Assembly: GCA_018715025.1 (NCBI GenBank)
Contig: DVMK01000208.1
Coordinates: 1 to 5,244, forward strand
DNA: 5,244 bases
DNA from: Candidatus Caccousia avistercoris
GTDB lineage: Bacteria; Bacillota; Clostridia; Oscillospirales; Acutalibacteraceae
Direction: 5' to 3'
Positions 1-4,144 of this stretch are shown here, in pieces (within the stretch, counting starts at the first letter, position 1; each line of letters starts with the position of its first letter). Under the pieces are notes generated by a model. It did no database searches, was not told where the DNA came from, and worked only from the letters and a program-made list of their open reading frames with translations. The translations under genes were made by a program, and so were the position numbers.

Positions 1-35
1 CCGGGGCTGTTCTGCCTGGGAAAAGTAGGGCGGCG

Positions 36-81
36 CGAACGATAGATTTACGGGAACGTTATCCCGTAAATATGTCGTTCG
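36..81. repeat. Long imperfect palindrome inside repeat copy 1
   Basis: The arms CGAACGA (36-42) and TCGTTCG (75-81) form the outer 7 pairs. The arms ATTTACGGGA (46-55) and TCCCGTAAAT (62-71) form the inner 10 pairs around a six-base loop. Between them, TAG faces ATG, with one mismatch and one wobble. The repeat copy at 315-379 lacks this hairpin, which suggests that it was inserted into copy 1 or lost from copy 2. No T-tract follows on either strand, so it does not look like a terminator. Confidence 0.75.
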
Positions 82-85
82 ACGC

Positions 86-108
86 GTGACACGGCTTTGC
101 CGTGTCAC
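86..108. repeat. Stem-loop, 10 bp, TTT loop
   Basis: GTGACACGGC (86-95) is the perfect reverse complement of GCCGTGTCAC (99-108), separated by TTT. The corresponding hairpin in the second repeat copy (341-353) keeps the TTT loop and a shorter stem of GCGGC with GCCGC. Both stems stay paired although their bases differ, which argues for selection on structure or for a palindromic mobile repeat. Confidence 0.75.
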
Positions 109-152
109 AATGCTTGTCTGCCCTTAGGGTCGCTAAACGCCGGCCCCTTTAC

Positions 153-188
153 AGGAACACTCGCAATCTTACGATTGCGAAAGTTCCT
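153..188. repeat. Stem-loop with 2x2 internal loop
   Basis: AGGAAC (153-158) pairs with GTTCCT (183-188), and TCGCAATC (161-168) pairs with GATTGCGA (173-180), with loop TTAC and a small internal loop of AC opposite AA. On the plus strand a run of five T residues lies at 194-198, six bases after the stem. That makes it only weakly terminator-like in that direction. Confidence 0.65.
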
Positions 189-235
189 CCGCATTTTTGG
201 GGGTACGGCTCGCCGGTAGCGGGTGGGCCGTTTGA

Positions 236-290
236 GGCTCCCTCTTAGAGGGAGCTGGCGCGCCGCAAAGCGGCGTGACTGAGGGAGTCT
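236..290. repeat. MITE/REP-like CTCCCTC...GAGGGAG element
   Basis: GCTCCCTC (237-244) pairs with GAGGGAGC (248-255) across a TTA loop. A second hairpin follows, CGCCGC (261-266) with GCGGCG (270-275) and loop AAA. Then a second GAGGGAG (281-287) appears, preceded by TGACT. The first arm can therefore pair either locally or with the distal GAGGGAG, enclosing the middle hairpin. I recall closely similar intergenic elements (CTCCCTC, a short stem, then TGACTGAGGGAG) as highly repeated in Faecalibacterium-like and other gut Clostridia genomes. That family link is from memory and should be verified. No transposase is present, so any movement would be in trans. Confidence 0.65.
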
Positions 291-314
291 CCTCTCTTTC
301 TGCGCGTGCCTCGA

Positions 315-379
315 CCCAGGGAAAAGTATAGCAGCGCGAAGCGGCTTTGCCGCGTCACCATGCACGTTCTCTAAACGCC
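315..379. repeat. Diverged repeat module, copy 2, reaching the nth stop codon
   Basis: This is the shorter counterpart of the module at 15-141. It carries the GGGAAAAGTA block, the GCGCGAA block, a GCGGC-TTT-GCCGC stem-loop (341-353), GTCAC-ATGC, and finally CTAAACGCC. The last block covers the stop codon of nth (371-373 on the minus strand) and the codons just before it, so the repeat and the gene end overlap by several bases. Confidence 0.6.
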
Positions 380-1006
380 CGCCTTTTTGCAAATGTCGTT
401 GAGGCAGCACTGGCTGCAATGGGGCTTGGTGCGGGCGGTGCACACGTCGCGGCCGTGGTACACCAGCCGGTGGCAGAAGTCGCTGCCCTCTTCGGGCGGG
501 ATGATTTTCCACAGGGCCATTTCCACCCGCTTCGGGTCTTTCACGCCGTCCACCAGGCCCATGCGGTTCACCAGGCGGATGCAGTGGGTGTCCGTGACGA
601 TGGCGGGCTTCCCAAATACGTCCCCCATAATCAGGTTGGCGCTTTTCCGGCCCACCCCGGGCAGCTTCAGCAGCTTGTCGAAATCATCCGGCACTTTGCC
701 GCCGTACTCGTTCTGCAGAATCTGCATGCAGGCGCTGATGTCGCGAGCCTTGCTGTGCCCCAGGCCGCAGGGCCGCACGATCTGTTCAATATCGTCCACG
801 CCGGCCTGGGCCAGGGCTTCCACCGTGGGGTATTTGGCGTACAGATCTTGAACCACCACGTTCACTCTGGCGTCGGTGCACTGGGCTGCCAGGCGCACGC
901 TCACCAGAAGCTTCCAGGCCTCGTTGTAGTCCAGGGTACACCCTGCGTCCGGGTATTCCTTCTTCAGCCGCTGGATAATCTCCCGCGCCAGCTGTTTCTT
1001 TGTCAT
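371..1006 (-). CDS. nth: Endonuclease III (DNA glycosylase/AP lyase)
   Basis: Base-excision repair enzyme that removes oxidised pyrimidines from DNA and cleaves the abasic site by beta-elimination; cytoplasmic. The chosen product has 211 residues, the same length as E. coli Nth. The helix-hairpin-helix LPGVGRKSAN is at about 115-124, with the catalytic lysine at K121. It is followed by the catalytic aspartate in VTDTH (D139). The C-terminal iron-sulfur cluster cysteines are C189, C197, C200 and C206. Their spacing is C-X7-C-X2-C-X5-C, one residue more in the first gap than the classical C-X6-C. A longer frame opens further upstream, but GAGGGGG at 1013-1019 stands six bases before the ATG at 1006, and upstream residues do not resemble the family. 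It is the last gene of the minus-strand group, 43 bases after the reductase stop. Its stop codon lies in a repeat. Confidence 0.95.
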   Translation of the reverse strand: MTKKQLAREIIQRLKKEYPDAGCTLDYNEAWKLLVSVRLAAQCTDARVNVVVQDLYAKYPTVEALAQAGVDDIEQIVRPCGLGHSKARDISACMQILQNEYGGKVPDDFDKLLKLPGVGRKSANLIMGDVFGKPAIVTDTHCIRLVNRMGLVDGVKDPKRVEMALWKIIPPEEGSDFCHRLVYHGRDVCTARTKPHCSQCCLNDICKKAGV

Positions 1007-1012
1007 AAGCAT

Positions 1013-1019
1013 CCCCCTC
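1013..1019 (-). promoter_or_regulatory. Ribosome binding site deciding the nth start
   Basis: GAGGGGG on the minus strand lies six bases before the ATG at 1006. An alternative in-frame ATG at 1012 touches this site directly and therefore cannot use it. Confidence 0.75.
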
Positions 1020-1049
1020 GTTCCGTCAGAAATCCTCATCCCCCGGTTT

Positions 1050-1772
1050 TTATTCCGCAAAACCGCCGGAAACGGCCAAGATTTGGCCGGTGACAAAGCG
1101 GGAGCCCTCCCCCGCCAGGAAAGAGACCGCGTCCGCCACCTCCTCCGGTTCGCCGATGCGGCACAGGGGCGTTTCCTCCCGCAGGGCTTCCATGTCCTCC
1201 CCGCTCAGGTGGGCGTTCATCTCGGTGCGGATGACCCCCGGGGCCACGCAGTTCACCCGGATGCCGGAGGGACCCAGTTCCTTGGCCAGGGCCTTCGTCA
1301 GGCCAATGACCGCCGCCTTGGCGGCAGAGTAGTGTACCTCGCAGGAGGCCCCCACCTGGCCCCACACAGAGGAAATGTTCACAATGCTGCCCGCCTTCCG
1401 GTGAATCATATAGGGCAGGGCGCACTGGCAGCAGTGGAACACGCCCTCCACATCCACGGCGAACATGCGCCGCCATTCCTCCGGGGTAATGTCGCTGAAC
1501 AGCTTCTGCTGGGCGATGCCCGCGTTGTTCACCAGCACGTCCACCGGCCCGGCCTGGCGGAACAGCTCTTCCACCTGGCTTCTCTCTGCCAGGTCGGCGC
1601 GCAGGGCCAGGTGCGGCAGGCCGTCCTGCCGGGAAAGCTCCGCGGCCAGCTGCTCTGCCGCCGCCTGGCTGCTGTTGTAATGCACCGCCACCCGGAACCC
1701 GTCCGCCGCCAGACGGCGGGAAATGGCCAGGCCAATCCCCCTGGCCCCGCCGGTTACCAAAGCTGTTTTCAT
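1050..1772 (-). CDS. SDR-family reductase, YmfI/FabG-like (candidate EF-P 5-aminopentanone reductase)
   Basis: NAD(P)H-dependent short-chain dehydrogenase/reductase of 240 residues with a single Rossmann domain. The cofactor motif TGGARGIG is at 7-14 and NNAG at 82-85. The catalytic Ser135, Tyr148 and Lys152 sit in the classical spacing (YSAAK). The fourth tetrad residue, normally Asn in VNxxGVF, is Asp107 here (VDVEGVF). The stretch SSVWGQVGASCEVHYSAAKAAVIGLTKALAKELGPS (134-169, given as key residues S134, W137, G141-C144, E145) resembles YmfI-type clostridial proteins more than housekeeping FabG. In Bacillus subtilis YmfI reduces the 5-aminopentanone on EF-P lysine. That role is inferred here; a generic 3-oxoacyl reductase is the alternative. 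No fatty-acid synthesis genes are nearby. AAGGAGG lies eight bases before the ATG at 1772, preferred over a GTG at 1802 overlapping the rsmE stop. Confidence 0.9.
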   Translation of the reverse strand: MKTALVTGGARGIGLAISRRLAADGFRVAVHYNSSQAAAEQLAAELSRQDGLPHLALRADLAERSQVEELFRQAGPVDVLVNNAGIAQQKLFSDITPEEWRRMFAVDVEGVFHCCQCALPYMIHRKAGSIVNISSVWGQVGASCEVHYSAAKAAVIGLTKALAKELGPSGIRVNCVAPGVIRTEMNAHLSGEDMEALREETPLCRIGEPEEVADAVSFLAGEGSRFVTGQILAVSGGFAE

Positions 1773-1780
1773 TCCTCTTT

Positions 1781-1787
1781 CCTCCTT
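1781..1787 (-). promoter_or_regulatory. Ribosome binding site deciding the reductase start
   Basis: AAGGAGG on the minus strand stands eight bases before the ATG at 1772. It lies inside the 26-base gap after the rsmE stop. It rules against the longer GTG start at 1802, which would add ten residues unlike the family's short N-terminus. Confidence 0.85.
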
Positions 1788-1798
1788 GGCGGGCCCTG

Positions 1799-2524
1799 TC
1801 ACAGGTTCCCGCTTGCCTGCATAATCGCCGCCAGCGCGGCAATGGGCGCGGTTTCTGTCCGCAGAATCCGCGGCCCCAGGGTGGCGGCCCGGATTCCGTG
1901 GGCGGCGGCAAGCTCCACCTCGCTGGCCTCGAAGCCCCCTTCCGGCCCGATGAACAGGGAAAGGGTATGGACGCTTTCGTCCACCAGGGCGGAGATGCGG
2001 GCCCCGCCGCCTTCATAAAACAGCAGGTTTACGCCGCCTGCGGCTTCCACCTCCTCCACCGCCAGGCGAAAGGGCATGGCGTCCCCCACCTGGGGCAGGA
2101 TCCCCCTGCCGCTCTGCTTGGCTGCTTCCACCGCGATTTTCCGCCACCGTTCCACCTTTTTCGCCAGGGCTTTTTCCTCCGGGCGCGAGACGCACCGGGC
2201 CGTCATGACGGGCACCACCCGGGCCACCCCCAGCTCCACCGCTTTCTGCACCACAGAGTCGAACTTGTCCTGCTTGGGCAGGGCCTGGTACAGGGTGGCC
2301 TTCAGGGTGGGCTCTGCCGCGCATTTTGTGCAGGCCAGTATTTTGATGGTGACGGTTTCCCCTTCTATGGAGAGGATTTCGCCCTCGTAGTCCATGCCGA
2401 TGCAGTCGCACAGCGTCAGCGTTTCCCCGGGACGCATCCGCAGGGATTTGGCAATGTGCCGCCCGTCCTCCCCGGTGAGGACAGCCTGTTCGTCCGGCAC
2501 GTAACTCAGAAAAAATTTCGGCAT
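1799..2524 (-). CDS. rsmE: 16S rRNA (uracil(1498)-N(3))-methyltransferase
   Basis: Transfers a methyl group from S-adenosylmethionine to N3 of U1498 in 16S rRNA, in the 30S subunit near the decoding site. The 241-residue length is normal for the family. An N-terminal PUA-like region (about 1-70, with GRHIAKSLRMRPGE) is followed by the SPOUT methyltransferase domain with its trefoil knot. Family signatures visible are LYQALPKQDKFDSVVQKAVE (78-97), RWRKIAVEAAKQSGR (126-140), FIGPEGGF (191-198) and LGPRILRTETAPIAAL (216-231). The last two form the cofactor pocket. AGGAGG lies nine bases before the ATG. In many Firmicutes rsmE follows prmA. Here that neighbour is missing and the upstream gene is an unrelated membrane protein. 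The reductase begins 26 bases after the stop, which suggests translation from a shared transcript. Confidence 0.95.
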   Translation of the reverse strand: MPKFFLSYVPDEQAVLTGEDGRHIAKSLRMRPGETLTLCDCIGMDYEGEILSIEGETVTIKILACTKCAAEPTLKATLYQALPKQDKFDSVVQKAVELGVARVVPVMTARCVSRPEEKALAKKVERWRKIAVEAAKQSGRGILPQVGDAMPFRLAVEEVEAAGGVNLLFYEGGGARISALVDESVHTLSLFIGPEGGFEASEVELAAAHGIRAATLGPRILRTETAPIAALAAIMQASGNL

Positions 2525-2559
2525 TTCCGCCGCCCTCCTGTTCCGTCTGCTGCGCCGCA

Positions 2560-2589
2560 GGCCGCACGCCTCAGGAAAGGCATGCGGCC
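2560..2589 (-). repeat. Strong hairpin between the membrane-protein gene and rsmE
   Basis: On the minus strand GGCCGCATGCCT (2589-2578) pairs with AGGCGTGCGGCC (2571-2560) over twelve pairs, one of them a G-U wobble, around a six-base loop. On the plus strand the wobble becomes a C-A mismatch, so the structure favours minus-strand RNA. No T-tract follows, so it is not a textbook intrinsic terminator. A smaller stem, GGGGCG with CGCCCC (2601-2606/2621-2626), lies just upstream in the transcript. It could act as an RNA processing or stabilising element between the two genes, or as a Rho-independent terminator lacking U's. Confidence 0.6.
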
Positions 2590-2637
2590 CGCGCGCGGCA
2601 GGGGCGTTTCCGGCCTCGGCCGCCCCGCTATGTTCTT

Positions 2638-3840
2638 TTATTTCTCGTTGAAAAATTTCTCCCAGTCAAAGGGTTCGTCCCGGCCGGGGCGAACCGGCGT
2701 GGCCTGGGCCTTGGGCGGCTCGGGCGCGGCGGCTTCCGGCATGCCTGGCCCGGCGGTCGGCGCGGCGGGTTCTCCCCTGGCCGCCTGCTCGGCCTCAGAG
2801 GAGGAGAAAATGTCCTCCATCTGCGGCCTTTCCGGCTGCTGCGGCTGTTCTGCCTCCGGAAGCTCCTCCAGCGGGATTTCCATCGTTTCCTGCCGGGCAA
2901 AGCGGACTTCCTCCTCGGTGGGCTCCGCCGCCGGGGCCGCAAAGTCCTGGGGCTCTTCCGCCGGCCCTTCCTCCTGCCCGGGCAGCGAGGGCGCGCCGCC
3001 GCTGATGTCCACATATTCCTCAGAAGAGGAAATATCCTCAAAGCCGCCGCTGCTCCCGCTTCCCGAAGGCGTCCCCCCGCCGCTGGGCGGCCTGCGGTTG
3101 GGCGCTACAAACTGCGCGTACACGAAGAAGGCGATGCCGCCCACGGCCAGCAGAATCAGCACAATCCCCAACGGAAGCAGCCAGGAGCTCTGAGAGGAGC
3201 TTTCCATTTCTCCGCTTTCCGAGGATGCAGACGAAGTCTCTCCGTCGGCCTCCGAACGTTCCCCGCTGCTGGAAGGTTCGCTCCCCGCGGAAGAGAGCAG
3301 AACGCTCCAATCCTGGGAGGAGAGCGCTTCCGGGTCGCTGTTGGCCGCCGCGCGAGAGGCCAGGGCGTCAATGGCGTCCTGGTCGGTGTCCGGGTTTACA
3401 ATGGGGGCCTGGGAATAGACCGGCGGCTGGTAGGACTGAGCCGGCTCGCTTTCTACCGGGGGCTGGGAGCTGGCAGCCTCGCTGGCTGCGCCGCTTTCCA
3501 GAGGAAGTTCCGAGGAGGAGGACAAAGGATCCTCCGGATCCGGCTGGATGCCGGAGGAAAAGCCCGGGTCGCTGACAGGCGGCGCGGAGGAAAAGGGATC
3601 CTCCCAGGGCGAGTCCGAAGAAACCGGCGGTTCCACCGAAGGAACAGAAACAATGGGCGTGTCTGGCTGGCTGGCGTCTGGGGCGGCCGGTTCGGAATAA
3701 ATGCCGACAGGGTCCCCGGCAGAGGAGGGGCTGCTGGCGGGGGGCAGCTCCATGGCGTAAGCGGGGACAGCAAAGGCGGCTGCAGCAAACAGCAGAGCCG
3801 CCGTCAGAGAGCCCCACTGCTTTTTCGAAATCTTTTTCAT
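2638..3840 (-). CDS. Secreted-type single-pass membrane protein, Ser/Pro/Glu-rich, function unknown
   Basis: I do not recognise a named family. The 400-residue product has a signal peptide (KK/KK N-terminus, hydrophobic core about 11-25, likely cleavage after AYA at 29). It is followed by a low-complexity outer region (30-219) rich in Ser, Pro, Asp and Glu, with xPPVxS units at 70-74, 87-90, 127-131 and 139-143, and WEDPFSS and PEDPLSSSS segments. A more ordered-looking stretch is DAIDALASRAAANSDPEA (155-172) with DWSVLLSS. One transmembrane helix spans about 220-243, and the following NRR fits a cytoplasmic C-terminus. The 157-residue inner tail is acidic, with FEDISSSEE and MEDIFSSSE repeats, and ends in an aromatic/charged motif FDWEKFFNEK. 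There are no cysteines and few lysines. AGGAGG is six bases before the ATG. Possible roles (surface stalk, sensor or scaffold) are unproven. Confidence 0.85.
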   Translation of the reverse strand: MKKISKKQWGSLTAALLFAAAAFAVPAYAMELPPASSPSSAGDPVGIYSEPAAPDASQPDTPIVSVPSVEPPVSSDSPWEDPFSSAPPVSDPGFSSGIQPDPEDPLSSSSELPLESGAASEAASSQPPVESEPAQSYQPPVYSQAPIVNPDTDQDAIDALASRAAANSDPEALSSQDWSVLLSSAGSEPSSSGERSEADGETSSASSESGEMESSSQSSWLLPLGIVLILLAVGGIAFFVYAQFVAPNRRPPSGGGTPSGSGSSGGFEDISSSEEYVDISGGAPSLPGQEEGPAEEPQDFAAPAAEPTEEEVRFARQETMEIPLEELPEAEQPQQPERPQMEDIFSSSEAEQAARGEPAAPTAGPGMPEAAAPEPPKAQATPVRPGRDEPFDWEKFFNEK

Positions 3841-3950
3841 AAAAACCCTCCTGTTTCCTTACAGAAGCAGATTATGCGCGAACAAGGAATTCCGGCGTGA
3901 AAGACGCGGCGCCTGAGCGCGGCCCTTTTCCTCGATATGCTCGCATTTAC

Positions 3951-3967
3951 TCTATCATAGCATAGAT
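3951..3967. repeat. Short inverted repeat over the minus-strand -10 box
   Basis: TCTAT (3951-3955) and ATAGA (3962-3966) are inverted around CATAGC, and CATAG occurs twice in tandem. The repeat covers the proposed -10 box at 3954-3959. It could be an operator, but short AT-rich inverted repeats arise easily by chance. Confidence 0.3.
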
Positions 3968-3983
3968 GGAAAATAGAAAACAA
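3954..3983 (-). promoter_or_regulatory. Candidate promoter for the membrane-protein gene
   Basis: On the minus strand TATGAT (3959-3954) is preceded by TGC, giving an extended -10. TTGTTT (3983-3978) stands 18 bases upstream as a weak -35. Transcription would start near 3947 and leave a leader of about 107 bases before the ATG at 3840. The GC-rich part of that leader (about 3890-3930) contains no obvious riboswitch fold that I can recognise. Confidence 0.5.
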
Positions 3984-4032
3984 GGGAGAGAATGTGAATA
4001 TGCGGAAAAATGTCAAAATTGTTAGATTACCA

Positions 4033-4047
4033 AAATTCGTTGAATTT
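4033..4047. promoter_or_regulatory. Candidate operator over the degV -35 box
   Basis: AAATTC (4033-4038) and GAATTT (4042-4047) are perfect inverted arms with a three-base spacer. They overlap the -35 hexamer at 4040-4045, where a bound repressor would block RNA polymerase. CAAAAT also occurs as direct repeats at 4014, 4031 and 4055. No regulator gene is in the window, and the site does not match an operator I can name. Confidence 0.35.
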
Positions 4048-4068
4048 CTATAGGCAAAATGGTATAAT
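4040..4068 (+). promoter_or_regulatory. Strong sigma-A type promoter for degV
   Basis: TTGAAT (4040-4045) is followed by exactly 17 bases and a perfect TATAAT (4063-4068), with TGG immediately before the -10 box (extended -10). Transcription should start near 4075. The leader to the TTG start at 4145 would be about 70 bases long. This is the clearest promoter in the window. Confidence 0.85.
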
Positions 4069-4083
4069 TACCTTATAATAATG

Positions 4084-4100
4084 CAAGGAAATCATCCTTG
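4084..4100 (+). other. Leader hairpin in the degV transcript
   Basis: CAAGGA (4084-4089) pairs with TCCTTG (4095-4100) around AATCA. This places a small stem about ten bases into the predicted transcript and 12 bases before the alternative ATG at 4112. It may protect the 5' end of the RNA; no regulatory role is shown. Confidence 0.4.
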
Positions 4101-4130
4101 AAAAGGAAGAAATGAAAAAAGAAGCTTGTG

Positions 4131-4136
4131 AGGAGG
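4131..4136 (+). promoter_or_regulatory. Ribosome binding site supporting a TTG start for degV
   Basis: AGGAGG stands eight bases before TTG at 4145. The in-frame ATG at 4112 is preceded only by AAGGAAG at short distance, and its extra eleven residues (MKKEACEEELS) are encoded by this binding site itself and are unlike the family's N-terminus. Confidence 0.7.
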
Positions 4137-4144
4137 AACTCTCA

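Larger units (their letters stand above)
15..141. repeat. Diverged repeat module, copy 1
   Basis: This copy shares three blocks, in the same order, with the stretch at 315-379. They are a GGGAAAAGTA block followed by GC-GCGCGAA (18-39 against 318-340), GGCTTTGCCG then GTCAC and ATGC (93-113 against 343-363), and CTAAACGCC (133-141 against 371-379). Copy 1 is longer because a perfect-armed hairpin (36-81) sits between the first and second blocks, and because about ten further bases lie before the third. The window starts close to the left end, so the true boundary may lie outside. Confidence 0.65.
1..370. repeat. Gene-free, hairpin-dense intergenic repeat region
   Basis: No convincing coding region is found in these 370 bases. 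The open frames that cross it have low-complexity, Arg/Pro-rich translations typical of GC-rich antisense sequence. Instead it contains at least six separate stem-loops in a row (36-81, 86-108, 153-188, 205-231, 237-255, 261-275, and a smaller one at 341-353), and two diverged copies of one module (15-141 and 315-379). Such mosaics of short palindromic repeats are known from intergenic regions of many bacteria as REP or MITE families; membership here is inferred. The region lies downstream of nth on the minus strand, so it forms the 3' end of that transcript. None of the hairpins has a clean T-tract on the minus strand, so I cannot point to a standard terminator for nth. Confidence 0.7.

Noticed and set aside
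1..370. CRISPR array
   Set aside because: The repeats are palindromic, of different sequence and irregular spacing. There is no set of identical direct repeats with unique spacers, and no cas gene.
1..370. tRNA or other known structured RNA gene
   Set aside because: No cloverleaf, TTCGA-type T-arm or CCA-adjacent acceptor stem can be built. The stems are simple hairpins.
105..512. Minus-strand open frame of 135 codons across the repeat region
   Set aside because: It overlaps the nth 3' end in another frame, crosses several palindromes and has an Arg/Pro-rich, non-family-like translation without a ribosome binding site.
1050..1802. GTG at 1802 as the reductase start
   Set aside because: No binding site fits it, and AAGGAGG lies eight bases before the ATG at 1772, which gives the family's usual short N-terminus.
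1083..2018. Long plus-strand open frame opposite the reductase and rsmE
   Set aside because: Translation is His/Gly/Ala/Arg-rich with no domain, as expected from the antisense of GC-rich genes; both opposing genes are secure.
1898..3193. 431-codon plus-strand open frame
   Set aside because: It runs antisense across rsmE, an intergenic hairpin and the membrane-protein gene. Its Ser/Gly-rich part mirrors the low-complexity gene on the other strand.
4011..4016. Perfect TTGACA on the minus strand as the -35 box of the membrane-protein gene
   Set aside because: At 16-18 bases downstream the candidate -10 hexamers (CATTCT, ATTCTC, TTCTCT) are poor; the TGCTATGAT site is better placed.
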